NCBI GenBank assembly: GCA_946482295.1
Contig: CAMLRB010000076.1
Coordinates: 1 to 15,460 of the forward strand
Source of the DNA: an uncultured Bacteriovorax sp.
GTDB taxonomy: Bacteria; Bdellovibrionota; Bacteriovoracia; Bacteriovoracales; Bacteriovoracaceae
Direction of reading: 5' to 3'
DNA length: 15,460 nt
Made by a program: the position numbers and the translations under genes. Below are positions 7,623 to 14,516 of this stretch, one piece after another. The notes beneath the pieces were generated by a model. It saw nothing but the letters and a program-made list of their open reading frames with translations. It made no database searches and had not been told where the DNA came from. Numbering within the stretch: position 1 is the first letter of the stretch; each line of letters opens with the position of its first letter.

Positions 7623-8285
7623 ATGAAAAAATCAAAATGCAAAATTTTCACGATCATGAGTATATTACTTCTTTCTGCCTGTCGGCCTGAAACGGACACT
7701 TCAGCTAGAACTTATGACGAAGGAGAAACTGAAACAATAGCTCCCCACATTCCGCATGAAGAAACTTCTGCTCCTGCTGAAATTACAGAAAATAATTCTG
7801 AGGGATCACTAATACCAGAAGTTTTTAAATTAAGATGCGAAGAAGCTCGTTTTGTGACACTTCTAAATCTTTATCGTAAGGCCCATCAGCTAAACGGCCT
7901 TACCGTATCACAAAAAGGCGTGATCTCGGCGCGTTGGCATGCACTTGATATGATCACGAATAATTATTTCTCTCATACTGAACCGAACGGGAGAACCTTT
8001 TCGGAAAGAGCTCAAAGTTTTGGATATCCTGCTTGGGCAGAAAATATTGCTGCAGGTAATGTGACAGCGAATTCTACTTTTTGTCAGTGGAAAAATTCAT
8101 CTGGACATAACACAAATATGCTACGCTCTCTGCACATTAGTATTGGTATAGGTAATATGACTGGTAATGGAATGTATCGCAGTTATTGGTCAAATAATTT
8201 TGGGCCAGCAACGAATGATACGGTATTGGAGCCGTTAACTTCTGATGCTAACTGCTCCATGCCTACAACTTTACCAAGTTGTTAA
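7623..8285 (+). CDS. CAP-domain (SCP/PR-1/YkwD-like) lipoprotein
   Basis: A cell-envelope lipoprotein with a CAP domain. The signal sequence ends in the lipobox LLSAC, giving lipidated Cys20. A low-complexity, Glu/Thr/Pro-rich linker covers about residues 21-65. The CAP domain (about 72-195) shows LLNLYRKAH, then ARWHALDMITNNYFSHTEPNG with His106, AENIAAG with Glu140, SSGHNTNMLRS with His162 and the closing YWSNNFG. These are the conserved cavity residues of YkwD-type CAP proteins. Bacterial members are secreted or envelope proteins of mostly unknown activity. A short Cys-containing tail follows. No Shine-Dalgarno precedes the ATG; a TACACT at 7611-7616 could be a -10 for a leaderless transcript, but no good -35 is seen. 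The stop overlaps the stop of the opposing gene by 4 bases. Confidence 0.9.
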   Translation: MKKSKCKIFTIMSILLLSACRPETDTSARTYDEGETETIAPHIPHEETSAPAEITENNSEGSLIPEVFKLRCEEARFVTLLNLYRKAHQLNGLTVSQKGVISARWHALDMITNNYFSHTEPNGRTFSERAQSFGYPAWAENIAAGNVTANSTFCQWKNSSGHNTNMLRSLHISIGIGNMTGNGMYRSYWSNNFGPATNDTVLEPLTSDANCSMPTTLPSC

Positions 8286-10249
8286 AGAGGTTTGTGGTAA
8301 CAACCATCTGCTTGGAAGACACTGCCTGGGATAACTAAGTTACATCCACAGCTGAATTCGACCATTTTTCCATTGACTTCTTTTCGACCAGTCACACATT
8401 GCTCGTGGGTTTTATCTGGAGTTTCATTTGGAGCAAGTTTTAGAATTCGAAGCATGTCTTCATATGAATTTTCGTGCCCAATATTCGGTCTAATGAGACG
8501 ATCTTTCGATTTAGCTGTAATACTATTATACCATTCTAAATTGGAAGCATTAAACCAAGGACCGAATCCTTCTGTATCTTCTTTCGCTCCAACCACGACG
8601 TGAATAATTGTATTCGGATAATCTTTTTTTCCACCTTTAAGAATGGAAGTTCTATCTTCTACTTTTATATTGTCACAAACTTTTTTGGTCTGGTCCTTAT
8701 AGTTCCAGGCCCCCAAGAGAGTTTGGACCCACTTATCTTGTGCTTCATTATTTAAACTAAAACTTGCTTTAGAATTTTTATCACAGGCCGAAGCTAAATC
8801 TGGTAGGAACGGGCCAATTCCAAACAAGACTCTATCAAAAAAAACATCCGCATTGTATTTGGCCATCGCTGAAGCAAGCAACATTGTTCCGTTACTTCCA
8901 CCGTAGTAGTTTGTGAAATCACCGTGCACGAGTCCTTTTTTCAGGACAACTTCCCATACGGCCATGAAGATTTGAGAAAGAGTGAGGTATCCACCTCCGT
9001 GAATCCAGTAACCACCACCTAGCTCGAAATTTTGATCTTTTTCCAACATCTCAAGCATGATTGTTCTAATTTGATTTTGTTCTGCCAATTGATTGAGAAG
9101 TGTTCTTTGGGAGACATCTTCAAGCATATCGCTCATACCGTTGCCGCCAACACCGTAGAAAATTGTTCCTACTGATTTTTGGTTGGGACGGTTGAACTTA
9201 AGAGAGATTTTATATTCTTTTCCTTCCAGAGTTTTAATCGTTGTTTTTAAACACTTCCATCCTTTTTGAGCTGGTGCTGTACAATCTGCAGCTTCTTTTT
9301 CAGCAGCAAAGATATCTGCAGAACCTTTATTAACAACTTTATTGATGGCCGCAGAAGATGGATTACCTGGAATTTTTACTTGGGCGTCAACTGCACTAAT
9401 GAGTGAACGTAATTTTTCACAATTAGCTTCTAGATCTTTAAACGCTTTAATAAGAACAGATAACTCCGCACAACGCCCTTTGAATTTAACTGGCACATCT
9501 CCGGACGAACAGTCTATTGAAGCAGCATCATTCGTTCCTGTTTGAAGTGAAAGTGCAATAGAGTCGCGAATAACTTGCGCTTTCTTGCTGATGATCTCCA
9601 TGTCTTTGATGTACTTTTTAAGGAGTTCAAAATTTCCTCGGGCCTGTTCATTTGGTACTTCGCCACTCGTTCTCAAATTGTAGCCTTCATATCCAGTTTG
9701 CGCATAGGCCACGACATTATTTTTTTCAACAATACCATTCGGTGTCCATGCGTGTGATCGCAGCCATTCTGTTTTATTAACACCATAAGGAAGACTGATT
9801 TCTCCTGTATAAACTTTTCTTGCGAGAACAGGATCAAAACCAAATCCTTCAGCGGCCAATAGTTCGTTTGGATTGTTTTTGTAATATTCAGCGATCTCTG
9901 GTGGCATATTATCGTACTTACTTTTTATGATTGTGCTTCCATTTGTTGGAAATGCACTAAGCTGTCCTTTATGAATGTTGGCGTAATCTTCAATGTACTT
10001 AGGATTATCTGTTAAGAAGAGATATCTATAATAAGCACTTTCGGGATCAGAATTTTTAAGTGCAATTCGAAAATAATCTGGCACTTGATAATCTTTGTGA
10101 AATCTTGCATTGATCTTTAAATCTCTTTCCCATTTTATAAATTCTTCGAGAGAAGTGAACGGTACTTCTGCGGCAGAAAGACTGCTAAAATAGTTAAAAG
10201 AAATCATCATAATAGCGAACAGACTGAGTAATTTAAATTTTGTTTTCAT
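8282..10249 (-). CDS. Large secreted protein with alpha/beta-hydrolase-like C-terminal domain
   Basis: A 655-residue exported protein; I do not recognise the whole-length family. A signal peptide (about residues 1-26, ending SSLSAAE) is followed by an N-terminal region to about 200 of unknown kind and a helical, Lys/Glu-rich stretch (about 200-320). From about 345 the sequence resembles an alpha/beta-hydrolase: GTIFYGVGGNGMSD as a possible oxyanion loop, YYGGSNGTML as a nucleophile elbow with Ser452 (GxSxG), HVVVGAKED with Glu557 or Asp558 as acid, and NIGHENSYED with His592 as base. Eleven cysteines in the mature protein, including CGC near the C-terminus, fit an extracytoplasmic, disulfide-bonded protein. 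An esterase or depolymerase role is possible but not proven. The ATG has no Shine-Dalgarno. It is convergent with the CAP lipoprotein and divergent from hemN. Confidence 0.82.
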   Translation of the reverse strand: MKTKFKLLSLFAIMMISFNYFSSLSAAEVPFTSLEEFIKWERDLKINARFHKDYQVPDYFRIALKNSDPESAYYRYLFLTDNPKYIEDYANIHKGQLSAFPTNGSTIIKSKYDNMPPEIAEYYKNNPNELLAAEGFGFDPVLARKVYTGEISLPYGVNKTEWLRSHAWTPNGIVEKNNVVAYAQTGYEGYNLRTSGEVPNEQARGNFELLKKYIKDMEIISKKAQVIRDSIALSLQTGTNDAASIDCSSGDVPVKFKGRCAELSVLIKAFKDLEANCEKLRSLISAVDAQVKIPGNPSSAAINKVVNKGSADIFAAEKEAADCTAPAQKGWKCLKTTIKTLEGKEYKISLKFNRPNQKSVGTIFYGVGGNGMSDMLEDVSQRTLLNQLAEQNQIRTIMLEMLEKDQNFELGGGYWIHGGGYLTLSQIFMAVWEVVLKKGLVHGDFTNYYGGSNGTMLLASAMAKYNADVFFDRVLFGIGPFLPDLASACDKNSKASFSLNNEAQDKWVQTLLGAWNYKDQTKKVCDNIKVEDRTSILKGGKKDYPNTIIHVVVGAKEDTEGFGPWFNASNLEWYNSITAKSKDRLIRPNIGHENSYEDMLRILKLAPNETPDKTHEQCVTGRKEVNGKMVEFSCGCNLVIPGSVFQADGCYHKPL

Positions 10250-10322
10250 AAAACCATTCTATAGGATGTTTGAATTTTTAATATTGGGGAAAATGCTTTG
10301 AATTCAACCCCCTGAAGTGAAA

Positions 10323-10359
10323 GTGTCCGAAATATTTGGCATTATTAAGTTCGGGACAC
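10323..10359. repeat. Imperfect inverted repeat in the divergent gap before hemN
   Basis: GTGTCCGAA (10323-10331) and TTCGGGACAC (10350-10359) are inverted copies that differ by one extra base, separated by 18 bases that include AAATATTT. It lies between the divergent starts of the secreted hydrolase-like gene and hemN. No T-run follows on either side, so it is not a typical terminator. It could be an operator or a small structured element. A separate 10-base perfect palindrome TTGAATTCAA sits at 10298-10307. The function of both is unknown. Confidence 0.5.
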
Positions 10360-10453
10360 GGTACGATTCTTAATCCTGATGTTTTCGATCCCCAAAAAGA
10401 GCAAAATTGGCTGCCTCATTTTTATGTAATCCTGTTCAATGATAGGTCTGACG

Positions 10454-10495
10454 TTGACCTAAATCAGGTTTTTTTAATCACACTTTGCTCATAAT
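10454..10495 (+). promoter_or_regulatory. FNR-type box and -10 of a class II promoter for hemN
   Basis: TTGACCTAAATCAG (10454-10467) matches TTGATNNNNATCAA at 8 of 10 defined bases. Its centre at 10460.5 predicts a class II start at 10502, and a CATAAT -10 sits exactly at 10490-10495 (-12 to -7). hemN is a classic FNR/Anr target in other proteobacteria. A second short inverted repeat (AGGTC/GACCT, 10444-10460) overlaps the left half-site and might bind another regulator. Prediction from motif and spacing. Confidence 0.7.
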
Positions 10496-10501
10496 GAAGA
10501 C

Positions 10502-11854
10502 ATGGAAAATAACAAAAAATCCCCGACGAATTTAATTGAGAAATACAATAAACCTGGCCCTCGCTATACAAGTTATCCTCCAGTGCCTTATTGGAATAAT
10601 GCTCCTGATGAACAGTTGTGGATCCAGCATATCCAAAAAAATTATTCCTCAAATGAAGGTGTAGATTTATATGTGCATGTTCCCTATTGTGAAAAACTTT
10701 GTTTCTATTGTGGATGCAACAGAACGATCACTAAAAATCACGACGTCGAAGATCCTTATCTGAAAATGGTTCTCAAAGAGTGGACGCTCTACCGTGAAAA
10801 ATTAGGATTCACCCCTAAAATTAACTCGCTTCATTTTGGTGGTGGTACTCCAACATTCCTCTCACCTTCAAATTTAAAAACGCTTATTGAAGAGCTAACA
10901 AGAGAAAAAACTCTATCCTTCATAGGTTCTATTGAAATTGATCCTCGCACTTGTAAAGATGAACATCTCGAAGTTCTCGTTGAAATGGGCATCAGTCGCG
11001 TCTCTTTAGGAATACAAGACTTCGATCCATTTGTTCAAAATGCAATTAATCGCGAGCAACCTGTAGAAATGGTTGAAACTCTCGTTACTAGGCTTAGAAA
11101 CCTAGGTTTTAGTTCAATAAATTTTGATCTTATTTATGGCCTACCAAAACAAAATTTAAAAACAATTCAAAAAACGATTGATATCGTCTCTAAATTAAAA
11201 CCAGATTTAATTGCATTCTATGCTTACGCTCATCTCCCAGAAAGGATAAAAAACCAGCGTCTCATTCGTGAAGAAGAGCTTCCTTCTCCTGCCCTAAAAC
11301 GTGAACTCTATGAATCGGGAAAAATTATACTGAAAAATCATGGATACGATGACATTGGAATGGATCACTTTGCACTTCCATCAAGTTATTTAGCTAGAGC
11401 TAAAATGGAAAATAAACTTCATCGCAATTTCATGGGATATGTAGATAAGAAATCAAAAGTACTTATCGGACTTGGCCCGACTTCTATTTCTGATTCATCC
11501 GGAAGTTTTGTTCAAAATGAAAAAAATATAGATGAATACAAGAGAAAAGTCTTAGAAGGGCAATTGCCAATCTCTTCAGGGCACACTCACACAATGGAAG
11601 ATCTCCTCGTTCAAGAAATCATTCTTCAATTGATGTGCAGTGGACAAGTCTGCTTCGAGAGTGAACTTATTCCCGATTGGGATGCTATTCAAAAAGAGCT
11701 CAAAGCGTTTGAAGACGATGGTTTGTTAAACTTTGATCACAATTATCTGCAAATCACTGAACGAGGTAAACCATTTATGCGAAACGTGGCCATGAGTTTT
11801 GACTTTCATTTAAGAAGGAAAACTCCTACTGTTAAATTTAGCCAAACGATTTAA
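10502..11854 (+). CDS. hemN: Oxygen-independent coproporphyrinogen III dehydrogenase, radical SAM
   Basis: Converts coproporphyrinogen III to protoporphyrinogen IX without oxygen, in haem biosynthesis in the cytoplasm. The N-terminal signature LIEKYNKPGPRYTSYPP is the true-HemN hallmark. The radical-SAM cluster motif is CEKLCFYCGC (Cys63, Cys67, Cys70, plus Cys72 of the HemN CxC), and the SAM-binding glycine motif is HFGGGTPTFL (about 111-120). At 450 residues with a C-terminal HemN domain it is full length, and it is not the shorter HemW type. The ATG is the only possible start, because an in-frame TAA lies at 10475 and no other start codon follows before the conserved N-terminus. No Shine-Dalgarno precedes it. 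The FNR-like promoter implies induction at low oxygen. Confidence 0.96.
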   Translation: MENNKKSPTNLIEKYNKPGPRYTSYPPVPYWNNAPDEQLWIQHIQKNYSSNEGVDLYVHVPYCEKLCFYCGCNRTITKNHDVEDPYLKMVLKEWTLYREKLGFTPKINSLHFGGGTPTFLSPSNLKTLIEELTREKTLSFIGSIEIDPRTCKDEHLEVLVEMGISRVSLGIQDFDPFVQNAINREQPVEMVETLVTRLRNLGFSSINFDLIYGLPKQNLKTIQKTIDIVSKLKPDLIAFYAYAHLPERIKNQRLIREEELPSPALKRELYESGKIILKNHGYDDIGMDHFALPSSYLARAKMENKLHRNFMGYVDKKSKVLIGLGPTSISDSSGSFVQNEKNIDEYKRKVLEGQLPISSGHTHTMEDLLVQEIILQLMCSGQVCFESELIPDWDAIQKELKAFEDDGLLNFDHNYLQITERGKPFMRNVAMSFDFHLRRKTPTVKFSQTI

Positions 11855-11889
11855 AGACTCGCCAATCACTCGCAATGAGCTCGAGTCTT
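11854..11889. repeat. Inverted repeat just after hemN
   Basis: Perfect 8-base arms AAGACTCG (11854-11861) and CGAGTCTT (11882-11889) enclose 20 bases with a weak inner CTC/GAG stem. It begins at the last base of the hemN stop codon, so it could be a transcript-end or mRNA-stabilising hairpin. There is no T-run after it, so it is not a canonical Rho-independent terminator. The 11890-11980 stretch beyond it holds an AAGGAG not followed by a usable start codon and a T7 run, but no gene I can support. Confidence 0.45.
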
Positions 11890-11980
11890 AAAAGGCTTGC
11901 TGATGATGTCCTTACTGGCATAACTTGTAAGGAGAAGTTCGTTGGGATAATTTTTTTCATTGTCGACTTCTACAGTTACA

Positions 11981-12002
11981 AAGCATACAATACTGTATGC
12001 TT
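11981..12002. repeat. Perfect inverted repeat over the DUF3995 start codon
   Basis: Arms AAGCATACA (11981-11989) and TGTATGCTT (11994-12002) with a 4-base loop. The right arm contains the ATG (11997) of the frameshifted DUF3995 gene, and the left arm contains a possible -10 (TACAAT, 11986-11991). It could act as an operator or as an mRNA hairpin that hides the start codon. It is long enough to be unlikely by chance, but no function is shown. Confidence 0.55.
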
Positions 12003-12406
12003 CAAATTTGCCTATTTTTCACAACGATAGCGACACTCTTACTCGCTGCCCTTCACATTTACTGGGGACATGGTGGAAATTGGCCAGGAGTGGATAGACA
12101 GAATCTTGTTGATAAGTTTTTGGTCAGGGAACTAAATTTCCCTCCCTCTTAGCTTGTTACTCAGTTGCCGTCGCTTTGATCATGGCCGGACTGATTCCTT
12201 ATTTCACTTTTCGAAATCAATTACCATCTGCTTTAAACTATGGACCGGCCTTTATTTTTTATCTAAGGGGACTTGGTGGATATTTACCTTTCTTTGAAAA
12301 AAAATGGTGCAAAATTTTCATCGATTTAAATCGAAAAATCTACGGGCCTCTTTGCCTGACCTTAGCTTTTGCATTTACACTATTGGCCCGACAAAATTTT
12401 CTCTAA
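11997..12406 (+). pseudogene. DUF3995 membrane protein gene with a frameshift
   Basis: Two adjacent frames join into one DUF3995-like protein. The first (11997-12152) gives MLQICLFFTTIATLLLAALH then IYWGHGGNWPGV, the family's N-terminal helix and HxYWxxGGxWP motif, and stops at TAG 12150. The second continues one frame back as LLACYSVAVALIMAGLIPYF and on to the family's C-terminal YGPLCLTLAFAFTLLA. The register changes near 12134-12149 and needs one missing base or a -1 ribosomal shift. The heptamer A-AAT-TTC (12134-12140) sits in the right phase for slippage. An indel, either real or a sequencing error, is the simpler reading. DUF3995 proteins are small integral membrane proteins of unknown role. 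No Shine-Dalgarno precedes the ATG. Confidence 0.72.
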
Positions 12407-12619
12407 AGCGCTTAATCCACCCTCGTATTGCCAATAGATAAGTCTCCCTTCTGCGTAAGTGGTCAGGATAAATTTCTCTGAGACTGACATAATACGATCA
12501 ACAGCAATAAGCTTTTCACTCCACTCAGGCACACTTACGGTCACTTCAATCTCTTTGTTGTTTTCGTCGAAACCGTGCATGATGATATAGTCTTTTATTT
12601 TTACTTTGATAAATTTCAT
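12380..12619 (-). CDS. Small hypothetical protein
   Basis: A 79-residue soluble, basic/acidic mixed protein starting MKFIKVKIKDYIIMHGFDEN. I do not recognise the family. It has no signal peptide, membrane segment or Cys. The pattern is mostly beta-strand-like with alternating hydrophobic residues, followed by a short C-terminal helix (GGLSALEKILSG). The frame is open back to a TTG at 12649, but the ATG at 12619 is preferred, with a weak AGAGG 12 bases upstream. The last 27 bases overlap the end of the opposing DUF3995 gene, which is unusual for two intact genes and lowers confidence. It could be a real small gene or a fortuitous frame; there is no better candidate on either strand in 12407-12650. 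Confidence 0.5.
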   Translation of the reverse strand: MKFIKVKIKDYIIMHGFDENNKEIEVTVSVPEWSEKLIAVDRIMSVSEKFILTTYAEGRLIYWQYEGGLSALEKILSGQ

Positions 12620-12698
12620 AAACTCATTCTGCCTCTGCTTCCTATTCAAAAACAGTTACAGTTTGCTAAATAATTCCCCCTAACAGTTCTCCTCCCTA

Positions 12699-12727
12699 TT
12701 GCAAATGCCCCCACCAATCTTCATAAT
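12699..12727 (+). promoter_or_regulatory. Predicted promoter of the GNAT gene
   Basis: TTGCAA (12699-12704) and CATAAT (12722-12727) are spaced by 17 bases. A start 7-8 bases beyond the -10 falls on 12734-12735, at the A of the ATG. With no Shine-Dalgarno present, this predicts a leaderless transcript. Consensus-based prediction. Confidence 0.5.
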
Positions 12728-12734
12728 TAATTTT

Positions 12735-13157
12735 ATGCAAATAAAAGAAATGAAAACTGAAACTGATATCAATGCTTGTTTTAATGTCTACAAAGAATTG
12801 CGTCCTCATCTAACGACGCCTAAAAATTTTGTCGACCAGATTCTCAACCAACAAAAAGAAGGTTTCAGATTATTTGCCATTGAATCGAGTGGTGAAGTTG
12901 CGGCCGCTATCGGTATTCGAACACTGACAACTACAGCGTGGGGAAAGATTCTTTATATTGATGATTTAATCTCCGGTGAGAAATTCCGCGCTCAAGGTTT
13001 TGGTTCGGCCCTACTCCAATTTGCGCAGGCAGAAGCGCGGAATTTGGGTTGCGATCAAGTCCATCTTGATACTGGTTACAACCGACATGCGGCCCACAAG
13101 GTCTACCTCAATCATGGCCTTCAGATGGTTTCCCATCATATGTCGCTAATCTTGTAA
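12735..13157 (+). CDS. GNAT family N-acetyltransferase
   Basis: A 140-residue cytoplasmic acyl-CoA-dependent acetyltransferase of unknown substrate. The GNAT core is visible: the beta4 strand KILYIDDLIS, motif A with the acetyl-CoA pyrophosphate loop RAQGFGS (Arg85, Gly88, Gly90, fitting Q/RxxGxG/A), the following helix ALLQFAQAEARNLG, and motif B with VHLDTGYNRHAAHKVYLNHG. The frame is open to TTG at 12699, but that TTG is better read as part of the -35. ATG 12735 is preferred, and a second ATG at 12750 is possible. No Shine-Dalgarno is present. The gene stands alone, convergent with the DUF167 gene across 33 bases without a recognisable terminator. Confidence 0.88.
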   Translation: MQIKEMKTETDINACFNVYKELRPHLTTPKNFVDQILNQQKEGFRLFAIESSGEVAAAIGIRTLTTTAWGKILYIDDLISGEKFRAQGFGSALLQFAQAEARNLGCDQVHLDTGYNRHAAHKVYLNHGLQMVSHHMSLIL

Positions 13158-13190
13158 AAGCCCAAAAATTATCCGATCGGTTCAGGCCTA

Positions 13191-13475
13191 CTATGCTTTG
13201 AACTCTTGCTGAATCCGCGCCATCACTTCTTCTTCTTTTAAGTCTACAGGCAGATCAATAAGCAGATCTTTTTGTCTTGATGTATGTCCTCGTTCAATTT
13301 GAATCTTGCTCTTAGCGATACCCAAGAGCTTCGCTAAGAACGTAATCACTTCGGCGTTGGCCTCGCCTTCAACAGGTCTCGCCTTCACTTTAATTTTGAT
13401 TCTCGCCGGTTCCCCATAAAACCCCACAACTTCATTTTTAGAGGCCCCCGGCTGGGTGTAAATGAACAATCTCAT
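13191..13475 (-). CDS. DUF167 / YggU family protein
   Basis: A 94-residue protein close to the usual length of the YggU/DUF167 family, a widely conserved small cytoplasmic fold of unknown function. The family signature is plain: QPGASKNEVVG near the N-terminus, then IKIKVKARPVEGEANAEVI followed by FLAKLLGI and IERGHTSRQKDLLI. The ATG at 13475 has no Shine-Dalgarno. It lies 35 bases downstream of the metzincin-like gene on the same strand with no terminator between, so it may be cotranscribed. That need not mean a shared function. Confidence 0.9.
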   Translation of the reverse strand: MRLFIYTQPGASKNEVVGFYGEPARIKIKVKARPVEGEANAEVITFLAKLLGIAKSKIQIERGHTSRQKDLLIDLPVDLKEEEVMARIQQEFKA

Positions 13476-13510
13476 AACTTTTTTTGCACTTAGTGTTTAA
13501 TAAAATTCAA

Positions 13511-14503
13511 TTAGATAAAGAAATAAAAATTATTACTTAACTTTGCTTTAAAGAGAACGATTCTTTCTTCTATAGTCAAATTATTATTCAGGAGAATGCT
13601 TGTCAGACCTTCAGCGACCATATCGAACTCACTAATACTTTCACAATAGTAAACTCCACTTATTTTTAACTTCGCCATCGCATATTTTACTAATGAATCG
13701 AATTCATTTCTCGATACAGTCTTTGAGAACAGAATCAGCTCTCTGATGAATCTATCTGTAGCTCGATTATAAAATGCCCAATAATCACCTTTAAAAATAT
13801 ACTCTCTTACATTTTCCCCGAATTTTGCCATAGCAATGTATTTAAACATCTCACTCAAATTTGAAAGTCCGCTATTTTTTGCAAAATAGTAAAGTACTTT
13901 AGCAAGCTCTAATCCTTCACCATTACGAACATATTCTAAAGCAACATTTTTAAGCCTTTTATCAAACTGGTTTTGAATGCTGCTTTCGATGTTAAGATAT
14001 TTTTCCCATGAATCACGCTGAAACGAATATTTGTAAATCTCATTCACAAAGATTGATCCAATGGTGTCTAGTTTATGGTGATCACTAATTCCCAGTTTAT
14101 GTCCTGACTCGTGGATGACATTAACAACAACCTCTTCCAGACTAAGATTGTATTTTTCAAAATAGGCCTTGCTTATTTTTACCACGTTACTGTGTGGGAC
14201 ACTTATAGCGACTTTTTCCTTTCCGTTTTCAAATAGCATCGTATCGACAGAGATAAATTCTAAATTGGAGATAACATTTGGCCAGGCAGAAATGCTTCTA
14301 CTGACGATACTGTATAAATCTTGATTGGTGAAAATTTGTTTTATTTTTTCACGTGAAACTTTTCTCGTCATGACTTCTGCAATTTGCTGTGCCATTAAAT
14401 AGCGAGAGAGATGTGTATCTCCTCCGTTGCCTGTTTCATGCCCTGCCATTGTCGAAAAAGAACTCACTAAAAAACTAAGTATAAAGATCATTTTTTTAAT
14501 CAT
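13511..14503 (-). CDS. Secreted protein with metzincin-like HExxHxxGxxD zinc motif
   Basis: A 330-residue exported protein of no family I recognise by name. MIKKMIFILSFLVSSFSTMA is a signal peptide; the mature N-terminus GHETGNGGD resembles a motif seen in many exported Bdellovibrio-type proteins. Residues 131-143 read HESGHKLGISDHH. This fits HExxHxxGxxD, the zinc-binding and catalytic motif of metzincin-type proteases with Asp141 (or His142/143) as third ligand. No clear Met-turn follows. The remaining C-terminal half (about 160-330) is helical with a single Cys (Cys287). A protease role is thus likely but unproven. The frame is open to a GTG at 14530, but ATG 14503 has AAGGA 7-8 bases upstream and starts the signal peptide. 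It follows the TIGR02147 regulator by 13 bases, so the two form an operon. Confidence 0.8.
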   Translation of the reverse strand: MIKKMIFILSFLVSSFSTMAGHETGNGGDTHLSRYLMAQQIAEVMTRKVSREKIKQIFTNQDLYSIVSRSISAWPNVISNLEFISVDTMLFENGKEKVAISVPHSNVVKISKAYFEKYNLSLEEVVVNVIHESGHKLGISDHHKLDTIGSIFVNEIYKYSFQRDSWEKYLNIESSIQNQFDKRLKNVALEYVRNGEGLELAKVLYYFAKNSGLSNLSEMFKYIAMAKFGENVREYIFKGDYWAFYNRATDRFIRELILFSKTVSRNEFDSLVKYAMAKLKISGVYYCESISEFDMVAEGLTSILLNNNLTIEERIVLFKAKLSNNFYFFI

Positions 14504-14516
14504 TTTGTTTTCCTTC

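Noticed and set aside
7598..7627. TTCATTC/GAATGAA inverted repeat around the CAP lipoprotein start
   Set aside because: Short A/T-rich arms with a 16-base gap, partly coding; likely chance in this base composition.
10330..10355. TGGCAT-like sigma54 -24 element in the pre-hemN gap
   Set aside because: The -12 element (TTGC) is absent at the required distance.
11929..11957. AAGGAG plus downstream T7 run after hemN, as a small gene or a terminator
   Set aside because: No start codon in a usable frame follows the AAGGAG, and the T-run is not directly preceded by a GC stem.
11838..11960. 40-residue minus-strand frame (MKKIIPTNFSLQ...) covering the hemN 3' end and the inverted repeat
   Set aside because: No Shine-Dalgarno or promoter, overlaps hemN, and no recognised family. 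Too short to support without conservation data.
12176..12406. Independent gene starting at a TTG (12176)
   Set aside because: It continues the DUF3995 homology of the preceding frame, so it is the downstream half of a frameshifted gene.
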